Origin: a virus | IMG/VR virus record: IMGVR_UViG_3300023184_003063 | Location: 1-44,281 of that record | DNA length: 44,281 bases | Reading direction: 5' to 3' (one strand) | Shown here: in pieces, positions 33,133 through 40,715 of the stretch | How positions within the stretch are numbered: position 1 is the stretch's first letter | Layout: every line of letters starts with the position of its first letter | Made by a program: the position numbers and the translations under genes | Notes under the pieces: model-generated | What the model was told of the DNA's origin: nothing | Seen by the model: only the letters and a program-made list of their open reading frames with translations | The model's database searches: none

Positions 33133-33750
33133 TCATGCTCCTAGTATGTGTAATGCATGTTCCGTATGGCTTTGTCTATCTTCCAGGCCAATATAGCCAC
33201 CATTAATTGCCTTTGTCAAACCTTTGACATCATTTGCATCAGCAAATCTATTTAAATTGTTTTGTTCCCAGAACCAGCAGGCTGATTGTGCGGCGCCTTC
33301 AAATGTGGCCAAGTATTCCGAGGCTTCTTCCACTGTGATGCCTAGACTGCCTGCAAAGAATGTGTAGTTGTCTTTACCTGTTAACTGTATGAGTCCACGA
33401 CCGCAGTATCTATATCCGTCACCTGACGCTTCAGGACCATTGCCCATTCTTGATGCATAGATTCTGTTGGCAATCTGTTCAGGCCGGTTGGCATACTGTT
33501 GTGCCAATTCAGATGTGGGGAAATACTTGCCGAAAATCTTTTGTAGGCTTGCGGCCTTGTAATTGAGATTTTCTTTGATAAAAACAAAATTTCCCGACTC
33601 ATGTGCGCATTGTGCTATGAAATGTGCAACTCGTAGCGGTGTGTTGATATCATAATCATCCAGCAATTGCTCTAGTACTGCATACCAGTGATCAATATGG
33701 GGATTCTTGACCATTTGTTTTAATTGGTCTAGTGTCAAGATTGTGCTCAT
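33133..33750 (-). CDS. GH19 chitinase-like endolysin
   Basis: 205 residues. The GH19 fold is shown by FIAQCAHESGNF with catalytic Glu51, KENLNY with the second acid E60, and YCGRGLIQLTGKDNY at 115-129. No signal peptide, so it depends on the holin to pass the inner membrane. It cleaves peptidoglycan glycan strands at lysis. A purine-rich AAGGAA precedes the ATG. Confidence 0.88.
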   Translation of the reverse strand: MSTILTLDQLKQMVKNPHIDHWYAVLEQLLDDYDINTPLRVAHFIAQCAHESGNFVFIKENLNYKAASLQKIFGKYFPTSELAQQYANRPEQIANRIYASRMGNGPEASGDGYRYCGRGLIQLTGKDNYTFFAGSLGITVEEASEYLATFEGAAQSACWFWEQNNLNRFADANDVKGLTKAINGGYIGLEDRQSHTEHALHILGA

Positions 33751-33764
33751 TTCTTTTTTCCTTT

Positions 33765-34370
33765 TTATTTTTTATCAAACAGCAAACTGCTGGCCACAGT
33801 AAGCACAGTCTGTGCTGATTCTGCATTGGCGGGTGTTTCTTTCCACCCAATACTTATTTGCCCAATGAATAAACCGGGCTCTGCTGGCACACTTATGCGG
33901 CACATGTACTGCACTCCAGCATCCTTATAGATAAATCCAATATAACTTTGTGGTGTAAGATATACTCCACACGGAATTTGTCCTGACATCAAGGCAATAA
34001 CATCTTGGTTGTTGCTGTGATTTTTTGTCAGCAAGCCCACGTTGGTTCCATTGTATGCACGGTCATGCCCTGCACTACGAGTGGTTAGATAAACTAGTTT
34101 TCTTGTATTCAACAAAGTGTTAACTTCAAAAATAGCAACCAACTCTGCATCTGTGTTCTTTAATATAAATGCTACTGCTGGTTCATAGTTGCCGTTCATT
34201 TTTGGTAGTGCTTGTTGAGCACGATAACTTGCCATGAAGTTATCTTTTTCAGAATACACTATCCAACCGCCAAATCCCAGCACACACAAAAGAATAACCG
34301 CAAACAAACGAAATGGGCTTTCACCTATGTACGTGAGCAAACCAAACAATAAATCTTTAAGTTTGTCCAT
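33765..34370 (-). CDS. Membrane-anchored phage protein, 201 residues
   Basis: One clear transmembrane helix at about 19-40 (RLFAVILLCVLGFGGWIVY) after a short N-terminus, then a soluble part of 160 residues with strands (KLVYLTTRSAGHDR, GVYLTPQSYIGFIY, RISVPAEPGLF). N-in topology puts the soluble part in the periplasm. The layout resembles lysis-timing proteins such as antiholins with a periplasmic domain, but no homology is clear. Next to the endolysin and the lipoprotein. Confidence 0.55.
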   Translation of the reverse strand: MDKLKDLLFGLLTYIGESPFRLFAVILLCVLGFGGWIVYSEKDNFMASYRAQQALPKMNGNYEPAVAFILKNTDAELVAIFEVNTLLNTRKLVYLTTRSAGHDRAYNGTNVGLLTKNHSNNQDVIALMSGQIPCGVYLTPQSYIGFIYKDAGVQYMCRISVPAEPGLFIGQISIGWKETPANAESAQTVLTVASSLLFDKK

Positions 34371-34382
34371 GCGTGGTCCGTG

Positions 34383-34688
34383 TTACTTAACGCCTTCAAA
34401 TATAATTTTTTGTATGTTGTACCACTCTTGCCAGGCGTCTGTTTTGACAGCACATTCATAATAGGTGCCATAATTGATTGTAATTGTCGTGGCTACATCA
34501 CTTAACTTGGCATCGTCCCGTAACTTTTGCAAGTCGGGACACTTGATCATTGCGCCTCGACCGGGTGGCTCGGGAAACTTTGTAGTAACCGGCACCACTG
34601 TGCTACAGCCAGTGATGGCCAGCACCAACAGTATTACAATTGCAAACATTATCAGGCTCGATGCCACACCTTGGTCTCTGTTGTTCAT
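34383..34688 (-). CDS. Outer-membrane lipoprotein, probable o-spanin-like
   Basis: 101 residues. A signal sequence with lipobox LAITGC (Cys at about 28), followed by STVVPVTTKFPEPPG and a helical part with a CPDLQKLRDDA block and YYECAVKTDAWQEWYN. Lipoprotein plus short helical, Pro-containing mature part fits an outer-membrane spanin, which would join an inner-membrane partner to disrupt the outer membrane at lysis. The inner partner may be the product of 36902-37345. Confidence 0.55.
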   Translation of the reverse strand: MNNRDQGVASSLIMFAIVILLVLAITGCSTVVPVTTKFPEPPGRGAMIKCPDLQKLRDDAKLSDVATTITINYGTYYECAVKTDAWQEWYNIQKIIFEGVK

Positions 34689-34689
34689 A

Positions 34690-35415
34690 TCAGCAGTTCC
34701 AACGTCTACGTGCTTTGCAAATGGCCTTGTCTGGAGTCTTGCTACAACTAATACTGTGCATTTTCATTTGTCCACGGCTGCGTGAGCAATAGCTCTTGCG
34801 ACGCTTGGAGGCCTTGCTTCCTTTTTTAAGTTTGCCGGGCTTGGTAGTCACAGCAGTCTTCAGTTTAGATCCTGGATGCTCTCTGCGATACGCATTCACA
34901 GCCTTTTGACTCATGCCGTCTGTTCGATCTTTCTTGTTGGCTTTCTGCCAGTCTTCGTTCAGTTGTGAAGTCACAGCAAACGCATACAGTTCATCTTCAC
35001 TCAATGATTCTAGGTCCGTCCATACCGCTTCGGCATCTACACCATTTTGTGCGGCAATACCTTCGATGATGTTTTCTATTAGATCAAACTCTTCGTTTAA
35101 TTCAGCACTTTCATTGGGCACACAGTTGCGTACCTGTCCGCCATTCTTGCCCTTCTTAGTACCTTCAGCATGTTTGCCAGGCCAGCAACGGGTATAACCG
35201 TTTGAATCTTTTTGACCTTTCCGAATCTCCATGACATTGCCGTGTGTTTCGCACATGCCACAGTCTTCGCAGACCATTTCCATTTCAACTGATTCGTTGT
35301 GTTTTTTCTTGCCGGCACAATGTGCTCGTTGACTAAACCCTTTGGGGTGAGAGCAGTTGATACTGCTCTTGTACTTTTGACTCCACTTTTCAGTGACAAA
35401 TTCACGTGCTTTCAT
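34690..35415 (-). CDS. Basic Cys-rich protein with capsid-targeting-like N-terminus, 241 residues
   Basis: N-terminus MKAREFVTE|KWSQ, almost the T4 internal-protein signal. Then KSSINCSHPKGFSQRAHCAGKKKH and a Cys cluster VCEDCGMC (possible zinc site), an acidic helical middle at 105-155 flanked by LNE at 106-108 and 152-154 (head-protease-type), and a very basic C-terminus (GSKASKRRKSYCSRSRG, ICKARRRWNC). The basic tail suggests binding to packaged DNA. Preceded by an in-frame TAA joined to its ATG. Confidence 0.65.
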   Translation of the reverse strand: MKAREFVTEKWSQKYKSSINCSHPKGFSQRAHCAGKKKHNESVEMEMVCEDCGMCETHGNVMEIRKGQKDSNGYTRCWPGKHAEGTKKGKNGGQVRNCVPNESAELNEEFDLIENIIEGIAAQNGVDAEAVWTDLESLSEDELYAFAVTSQLNEDWQKANKKDRTDGMSQKAVNAYRREHPGSKLKTAVTTKPGKLKKGSKASKRRKSYCSRSRGQMKMHSISCSKTPDKAICKARRRWNC

Positions 35416-35844
35416 TTAGTTTGCCTTTCGTCCTCGATCTTTTTCAGTAATGGGTCCGCCTACCACCCAGGCCGCACAGGTTCTTGTGCCGGCACATTTA
35501 AAATGTAAAAAATTGCAGTAACCAAGATCACTCAGGTTAATTGTGGCGGCAGCGTCCGCATGTGATTCGTCGCCTTGTATGCCCGACTCAATGCACTTGC
35601 GCATGGTGTCACTGGCATCAAACGCCGCACAGTTGCCACATCGCATGGTCTTCACAGTTTTTTCAGTCACAGACCAACGTCCAGCCGCTTGTTTCCAGTA
35701 ATCACCAGGCTCTAAGGGATTGGCTGGTCCATAGTGATAATCATCAATTGCAGTTTGACGATTTTTAAGATTCAAGGTGATGTCATGAGTGGCCACAGGA
35801 CAACCTTTTTCGACTGCTTCAATCAAATTGATATAGTTTCTCAT
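35416..35844 (-). CDS. Cys-containing protein with capsid-targeting-like N-terminus, 142 residues
   Basis: The start is the ATG 35842-35844, which makes ATGA with the stop of the coiled-coil gene; the N-terminus is then MRNYINLIE|AVEKG, again ending in a head-protease-like site. Cys residues occur in MRCGNCAAFDAS, MRKCIESG and YCNFLHFKCAGTRTCAAW, possibly binding Fe-S or Zn. Function not recognised; it may be an internal head protein. Confidence 0.6.
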   Translation of the reverse strand: MRNYINLIEAVEKGCPVATHDITLNLKNRQTAIDDYHYGPANPLEPGDYWKQAAGRWSVTEKTVKTMRCGNCAAFDASDTMRKCIESGIQGDESHADAAATINLSDLGYCNFLHFKCAGTRTCAAWVVGGPITEKDRGRKAN

Positions 35845-36905
35845 TTGGTTCGGCCTGTTGCCCATGCTATTGAGCGTGTAAATGCAGACTCTGCTGCCAC
35901 TTGGAAGTTTGGCTCTTCTCCTTGAAGGTGACCACTTTTAATAAGTGCAGCTGTGGCTGCCCGCTTTCTGGCGGCTGTGGACCAAATTGGTTCATTTGCT
36001 GGGTCTTGTGTGGAGCCTGCCGCGGCAGGCTCAGGTGTTGGCTCAGGTGCCGGAGCCTGTTGTGGGGGCGGGGGTGTTTCCACTTGTTGTCCTGCTGGTG
36101 CAGGTGTTGGTATGTTTTTAACTGGCACATAAGTTTTGAGTTTGTCAATATCCTGCGTTATACCAGGAATGGTCTGTGATTCTATATCCCACAGCGTGGC
36201 ATCAGTCTCTTGATAACTGTCTTTAAGATCATTGAGTTCTTGTTCAAGATCTGTTTCAACTTGTTTCAGTCGTTCAATATCCTGACGCATCTGCGTGACC
36301 ATGTCCACACGGGCATCAGTGGCCGCCTGCGCATTTTTTACCTGTTGAACAAGGTCTTTTATTGTGCTGTCATCTGCAATGCTTGAGGTTTGTATTTGAG
36401 CAATAGTAGATTCTAGTTCTGCTATTCTATTTGCAGGCACACTTTTTTCGCCCAGTTCTTTTATTTGCTTTTCTAATTCTTCAGCGGCCTTTTTATTCAC
36501 ACCAGGCATGTTCTGGACTTGTTCTAGTTGTCCGGTCAATTGTTTGATTTGTTCTGTGCTGGCTTTTTCACGTTCGCTGTACTGTTGCGACAATTGTCCC
36601 ACGGCAGCCTGTTGCCGTTCGCCTGCCGCACGTTCACGATCCAGTTCTGTACGATGCATGCCCAGTTCTTTTCGGCTGAGTTCACCAGCGCCTAATGCTT
36701 GATTAATGCGCTTTTCAGCGTCACTTAGTTCACTACTGAGTGCTTGGTTCTGTTGCTGTTGCTTCTTTAGTTCTTTAAACAAGGCCAATGGAATCTGTTG
36801 TGAATCAGGAACACCGCCCACTCTGTTGGCCCGTGTAAATGCCAGCATCTGTTGGTAATCACCTGAGTCGTCACCGGCTTCATTTAGTATATCTGTTATT
36901 TTCAT
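35841..36905 (-). CDS. Coiled-coil protein with capsid-targeting-like N-terminus, 354 residues
   Basis: N-terminus MKITDILNE|AGDD, a strong match to the shared targeting peptide. Residues 40-270 form a long heptad-rich coiled coil, rich in Gln, Glu and Lys (LKKQQQQNQALSSEL, DIERLKQVETDLEQEL). Then a Pro/Ala-rich linker and a basic C-terminus AARKRAATAALIKSG. It could be a scaffolding/core or internal head rod. Overlaps the spanin-like gene downstream by ATGA. Confidence 0.65.
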   Translation of the reverse strand: MKITDILNEAGDDSGDYQQMLAFTRANRVGGVPDSQQIPLALFKELKKQQQQNQALSSELSDAEKRINQALGAGELSRKELGMHRTELDRERAAGERQQAAVGQLSQQYSEREKASTEQIKQLTGQLEQVQNMPGVNKKAAEELEKQIKELGEKSVPANRIAELESTIAQIQTSSIADDSTIKDLVQQVKNAQAATDARVDMVTQMRQDIERLKQVETDLEQELNDLKDSYQETDATLWDIESQTIPGITQDIDKLKTYVPVKNIPTPAPAGQQVETPPPPQQAPAPEPTPEPAAAGSTQDPANEPIWSTAARKRAATAALIKSGHLQGEEPNFQVAAESAFTRSIAWATGRTK

Positions 36906-37345
36906 TTCTTGGGTGCCTCTGCGGCGTCATTGTGCGCACGAACGAATGGTGGGGGAATAACGCAAGTTTCGTTATATTTAACAACTTCACGATCCACATA
37001 TTGACGGATATATTGTGTGCGCTGGCGTATCTCTGTTGTTTTCTTTTGTGTCTTTGATTCTATTTGGGCATTGGCTTCAGCAGAGACCTTTTCGACTTCG
37101 GCTAACTTTGCTTCCACAGTAGCCACACGCTCACGCCAGTCCATTTCCACAGCAAGACCACCGCGAAAGTAAACGCCCAGCACCAGCAGTGCGATACCGG
37201 CCAGTTTAAAGCCCAGTTGATATGACCACAACACAGGAATACGATGCGCAACAAAGCCTGCCGCAGTTGCTACTATGCCTGTGAGCAGTAGAATGTTACA
37301 GAATGCAAGAATAATGCTGTCAGGAAGAAAGTGTAGAATCCACAT
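36902..37345 (-). CDS. Inner-membrane spanin-like protein, 147 residues
   Basis: I start at the ATG 37343-37345; the open frame reaches 37444 but the extra part overlaps the upstream gene in a different frame. Two membrane helices (about 9-31 and 42-60), then a charged coiled coil (68-120) with QTKKKTTEIRQ-type spacing, and a C-terminus YNETCVIPPPFVRAHNDAAE that resembles the end of Rz-like proteins. Such proteins span the periplasm and join an outer-membrane lipoprotein to complete lysis. CTAAATA is 6 nt before the ATG. Confidence 0.55.
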   Translation of the reverse strand: MWILHFLPDSIILAFCNILLLTGIVATAAGFVAHRIPVLWSYQLGFKLAGIALLVLGVYFRGGLAVEMDWRERVATVEAKLAEVEKVSAEANAQIESKTQKKTTEIRQRTQYIRQYVDREVVKYNETCVIPPPFVRAHNDAAEAPKK

Positions 37346-37350
37346 GCAAC

Positions 37351-37357
37351 TATTTAG
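37351..37357 (-). promoter_or_regulatory. CTAAATA box in a hairpin loop, 6 nt before the spanin-like gene
   Basis: Minus-strand CTAAATA between the arms GCAAC and GTTGC, which end at the ATG. Late-promoter-like; the predicted start is at the initiator ATG. No Shine-Dalgarno. Confidence 0.4.
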
Positions 37358-37371
37358 TTGCAATACCTGTG

Positions 37372-37596
37372 TTAGTCTTTGTCTGTGACAATAACAGCCA
37401 CGCGGTCCACCCAGACCATACGCCCGCGGCAGGCAATATTCCATTTGGTTTCACCGTGTTCGTGTGTGCATTCTGTGTAGGTTTCGCCCACAATTCTCAC
37501 ATCAGTTGCTAGATGTTCCGTGCCATTTTCAAATATGCGCCACACCAGATCTGACCCGTTGTGTCGGGTGTTGAATCTCACGTGATATTTGTTCAT
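37372..37596 (-). CDS. Small phage hypothetical protein, 74 residues
   Basis: No function recognised. A compact beta-rich protein: YHVRFNTRHNGSDLVWRIFENG, then DVRIVGETYTECTHEHGETKWNIACRGRMVW, ending VAVIVTDKD. Overlaps the kinase fusion gene by ATGA. Might be a small partner of the sulfation operon or unrelated. Confidence 0.6.
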   Translation of the reverse strand: MNKYHVRFNTRHNGSDLVWRIFENGTEHLATDVRIVGETYTECTHEHGETKWNIACRGRMVWVDRVAVIVTDKD

Positions 37597-38435
37597 TCAA
37601 GTCCCATTGACTTTCTTATTTTAGTAGCACTTATATCAGTTACAGATTCATCAAAGGACTCTTGCTCAATTCTATAGCCCACGTCGCGACCATAAGTGAT
37701 GTTAACAATATTAGGCACAACTTGAATTTCATATTGGCCTTGATAAATGGGGTCTAGATCTCTGCGTATATAACTCTTCACTTGATCTATGGCAAAAGGA
37801 TTAGAACCCTGCCAGCCCTGACAATCACGTATTTGTATAACAACTTGCCCTGTTTTTGCAACAGCACGTTCAAACAGCGCACGATGCCCTGCATGCCAAG
37901 GTTGCCAGCGACCCAGCATTTGTACTGTTTCTGCTTGCCAATCAAACACAGGTCTGCGTCGATTGTCAATGATGTGCTGACCAATGAACTCCGCCCATTT
38001 CTCGCCATTTTGTTCTGTGACGCGGAAATCATAAACATCTGGTGGCACGAATATTTTATTAGTGTCTTCAAATCGACCTCGATCAATTGTGTCTACCCAA
38101 ATGGTCCAGTCTGCTTTGAAGTTGTTACGCATTTCAACCAAGGGTGCCACAAAGTCCACAATACAGTAGTCTGTATTGGCTTCGTCTGCTAGATCTCTCA
38201 TGCGCTGACTTTGTCTAATACGGCCCTCTTGACTGAAGTCCCAGTCATTGTAGTGTCTACGCACTTCGTCAGCATTGAGCCAGGCCACTGTGACTCGTGC
38301 ATCAGCAATGGGTCTTAGACTGTGCTCATTGATGGGCCGGATATGGTCTTCTAAATACTGTTTCAATCTTTCAGCAAGATAAGTTTTGCCCGAGCCCGGT
38401 AGGCCCATTATCAATATACGTTGTGGTTGTTTCAT
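37593..38435 (-). CDS. APS-kinase-like / nucleotidyltransferase fusion
   Basis: 280 residues. The N-terminal half is APS-kinase-like: P-loop GLPGSGKT at 11-18, LNADEVRRHYNDWDFS at 53-68 (cf. LDGDNVR...DLGFS), GRIRQSQRM and FVAPLVEMRN at 95-104. It would make PAPS from APS. The C-terminal half is a HIGH-type nucleotidyltransferase: GRWQPWHAGH at 175-184 and ISATKIRK at 268-275, nearer to NMNAT than to ATP sulfurylase. Kinase followed by nucleotidyltransferase matches the order in bifunctional PAPS synthase, but the second half is not the usual sulfurylase. The sulfotransferase nearby makes a PAPS role plausible. Confidence 0.68.
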   Translation of the reverse strand: MKQPQRILIMGLPGSGKTYLAERLKQYLEDHIRPINEHSLRPIADARVTVAWLNADEVRRHYNDWDFSQEGRIRQSQRMRDLADEANTDYCIVDFVAPLVEMRNNFKADWTIWVDTIDRGRFEDTNKIFVPPDVYDFRVTEQNGEKWAEFIGQHIIDNRRRPVFDWQAETVQMLGRWQPWHAGHRALFERAVAKTGQVVIQIRDCQGWQGSNPFAIDQVKSYIRRDLDPIYQGQYEIQVVPNIVNITYGRDVGYRIEQESFDESVTDISATKIRKSMGLE

Positions 38436-39091
38436 GTGTGATCCTTTAGACTATTTAAGAATTTGTCTGTGGCTGGCGTACGAATTCCGGTAATTTGCAG
38501 GGTCACCCGTGGTGTGTGGCCTGCATTGGCAGTGGCGTGTGGCACATTTACCCAATCAAAAGTGCTGACATCGCCTGCATGCCAACCTGACCACATGTAG
38601 TTGCCGTAGTTCCAGAAATGGCCCTGTTGCCAGTCTGTGAGTTGCACAAAATAGCGCACGACTTGTGAGGGGTCTTGGGGCTGCCATTTTTCCAGTTTGT
38701 CTAGATGCAGATTCCACACCTGCCCTGGGCGTTGTACATGTATGCGCACCATGGTGTCCCCAAGCGCAAACTGATCAGCCATGGCCTGAAACACCGGCGC
38801 CACATTGTAGTTGATATCAGTCACAACATAGTCTTTGTTCATGCCATAACTGTCTAGATCGTACTCTTCACGGTCATGTTCTTGGGCTGAACGCACTTTT
38901 ACATCGCCAGGCCGACCACGTGTGCGCCAGGTCACTGGATATGCGGCTTCAATGGCTTTGTCCAATTCGTCTGCCCAGTGCGGTTGAATCCAGCCCAGAT
39001 GTTCAACTCTGTCCCATTTTGGATTCCATTTTTCAGTGTCAAAATGATATTCACTGCGACTTTTTGTCAATTCCCAATTGGATTCGATCAT
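38432..39091 (-). CDS. Aspartyl/asparaginyl beta-hydroxylase-like 2OG-Fe(II) oxygenase
   Basis: 219 residues. The double-stranded beta-helix pattern is shown by IHVQRPGQVWNLHLDKLEKW, with the metal motif HxD in HLD, the strand VVRYFVQLTDW, HFWNYGNYMWSGWHAGDVSTFDW, and the distal His in PHATANAG followed by PRVTLQITG with the Arg that binds 2-oxoglutarate. It should hydroxylate a side chain or a small molecule using O2. ATGA overlaps with genes on both sides place it inside the sulfotransferase operon. Confidence 0.7.
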   Translation of the reverse strand: MIESNWELTKSRSEYHFDTEKWNPKWDRVEHLGWIQPHWADELDKAIEAAYPVTWRTRGRPGDVKVRSAQEHDREEYDLDSYGMNKDYVVTDINYNVAPVFQAMADQFALGDTMVRIHVQRPGQVWNLHLDKLEKWQPQDPSQVVRYFVQLTDWQQGHFWNYGNYMWSGWHAGDVSTFDWVNVPHATANAGHTPRVTLQITGIRTPATDKFLNSLKDHT

Positions 39092-39708
39092 ATTACTGTT
39101 ACCCTTACATCACTTTGTCCGTAATTTTGACGGTATGGCTCAGGTGGAGGTTCAATACCCAGTATACTGGCCAGGCCAAGATTGTCAATGGCAGTGGAAC
39201 CTGAATACTTGAGCCGAGCCGCGATAATGCCCTGATTCTGTTGCTTGATAATACCAGCCATGGTCTTTAAATCTTTGTAGTATTCTGCATAGTCAGGATA
39301 TGTGATGTCAAAGTGTCCACACTTGACCCACCATCCTAAACAAGCATCATCATCACGATGTACCAGCACAATGGGTGAATCGGGCCAGGTTTGCTTGATA
39401 TAATCTATATGGTCAGCAAACACATGCGATTTAATGATACGCACACCTGAGCCCGAAAATGGCGCATCAAATTCGGCTTCACACTGATAATAATCAAATT
39501 CATTTAGTCTATGAAAAAATCTGCCAAATTCCATTCCGGGATCAAAGTACGCACCCAGGTGCATGAGTTCGCTTTGGCCCGACGCATCATGATAGTAGGT
39601 GCGTGAGTCTGAATAGTCACTGCGATCTACTGACGGTGAATAATAGATATTTTTAACCACACTTGACCATTTAGAACCCGGTGCACCGGCTACAAATATG
39701 TATTTCAT
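39088..39708 (-). CDS. Sulfotransferase-like protein
   Basis: 206 residues, with the start chosen at the ATG 39706-39708 (ATGA with the upstream gene). The 5'-phosphosulfate loop is FVAGAPGSKWSS (residues 5-16), the IIKSH block is at 91-95, and IVLVHRDDDACLGWW at 113-127 takes the place of the PAPS 3'-phosphate motif (Arg118; the usual Ser is replaced by Cys). The fold is that of PAPS-dependent sulfotransferases, shorter than most. The target could be a glycan, protein or small molecule. A source of PAPS may be provided by the kinase fusion two genes on. Confidence 0.65.
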   Translation of the reverse strand: MKYIFVAGAPGSKWSSVVKNIYYSPSVDRSDYSDSRTYYHDASGQSELMHLGAYFDPGMEFGRFFHRLNEFDYYQCEAEFDAPFSGSGVRIIKSHVFADHIDYIKQTWPDSPIVLVHRDDDACLGWWVKCGHFDITYPDYAEYYKDLKTMAGIIKQQNQGIIAARLKYSGSTAIDNLGLASILGIEPPPEPYRQNYGQSDVRVTVI

Positions 39709-40664
39709 TCTGGCCTGATCTTTCTGGCAATGGGCTGCCAAGTCTGTTGCAATCGTGCCATGGCAGCACGTACTCCTGCTGGGGAGTGTTCTTCGGGCGT
39801 GATGTACATCATGTTTTCACGAAACTTTTGACCAGCCTCGGCTGAGCGCAGGGCAGGTACAAATTGATTGTGATACCATGTTTGTATGTCTTGTGAGGTG
39901 CCGGGTGGCAACACCATGTTCCAACAGCCGTGTATACTGAGTCCCGGAGCGGCTCGGCTCATCAACGGCGCAGATTCTAGGCCTGACAAAGGTCTAATAT
40001 CAGCAATGCCAATTAGTTTTAGTTTGCCTGTCAGCACATGCGGATAGCCCACGGCCACAGGAGTTACTCCAAACTCCACATGGCCTCCCATCACATCCAA
40101 GAGTGCCTGTGCTGGACCTTTGTACATGACAGTTTCCACTCGATCGCCACCAGGCACATTTAGTTTGTCCACCAGATATTCCACTGCCAATCGATGCCCG
40201 CCGCCGCCAATGGCCACAGAGATAGGTCTTTCTTTCTTTTTGATGGCCGCAACCAATTCTTCAGGTGTGTTGATTTTGCTGCCAGGATGAGCCCAGAATG
40301 CCAGGGGACTGCGGGCAATATTGGCAATGGGTTCCAGATCCATGGGATTGTACTTGACCATCTTGGCGTACCAAATTTCAGGGGTGACCCAGTTGGACTG
40401 GCAAGCAGGTACACTTATGGTGTGGCCATCTGCAGGCACTGTGACAAAATGATTGAGAGCAATGTTGCCATCTGCACCGGGGCGATATTCGGGCACAAAC
40501 TTTGTGCCAGTCTGACGTTCCACAATCTCTGCCACAATGCGGAATGATATTTCATTTCCGGCTCCGGGACCATTGGGAAATATAACAGTGACAGGTCGAG
40601 TGGGTTGCCAGGCCACGGCTGTGCTAGCCAACAACATCAAGACTAGAAATTTTAGTGTACGCAT
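39705..40664 (-). CDS. Tripartite tricarboxylate transporter-type periplasmic binding protein (Bug/TctC family)
   Basis: 319 residues. Signal peptide of 18 residues (cut after AVA), then the Bug-family body: RPVTVIFPNGPGAGNEISFRI, a GADGNIALNHF block (the loop that binds carboxylates), LDVMGGHVEFGVTPVA, LTGKLKLIGIA. In bacteria it catches carboxylates in the periplasm for a TctAB membrane unit, which is absent here. The AAAGGAG site 5 nt before ATG is strong, and TATAAT lies upstream. The first gene of the sulfation operon; unusual cargo for a phage. Confidence 0.8.
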   Translation of the reverse strand: MRTLKFLVLMLLASTAVAWQPTRPVTVIFPNGPGAGNEISFRIVAEIVERQTGTKFVPEYRPGADGNIALNHFVTVPADGHTISVPACQSNWVTPEIWYAKMVKYNPMDLEPIANIARSPLAFWAHPGSKINTPEELVAAIKKKERPISVAIGGGGHRLAVEYLVDKLNVPGGDRVETVMYKGPAQALLDVMGGHVEFGVTPVAVGYPHVLTGKLKLIGIADIRPLSGLESAPLMSRAAPGLSIHGCWNMVLPPGTSQDIQTWYHNQFVPALRSAEAGQKFRENMMYITPEEHSPAGVRAAMARLQQTWQPIARKIRPE

Positions 40665-40681
40665 GAGACTCCTTTAAATAC

Positions 40682-40687
40682 ATTATA
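40682..40687 (-). promoter_or_regulatory. -10 element in the divergent gap before the TctC-like gene
   Basis: TATAAT on the minus strand in the 51-nt AT-rich gap between the two divergent genes, followed by AAAGGAG. No good -35 box. The plus strand has AT-rich boxes (TTATAT) that might serve the methyltransferase gene. Confidence 0.35.
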
Positions 40688-40715
40688 AAATCTCTCTTAT
40701 ATATCAAAATTTCCT

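Noticed and set aside
37346-37444. Upstream extension of the spanin-like gene by 33 residues
   Set aside because: It overlaps the neighbouring gene in another frame and puts polar, Cys-rich residues before the membrane helix; the ATG at 37345 is better.
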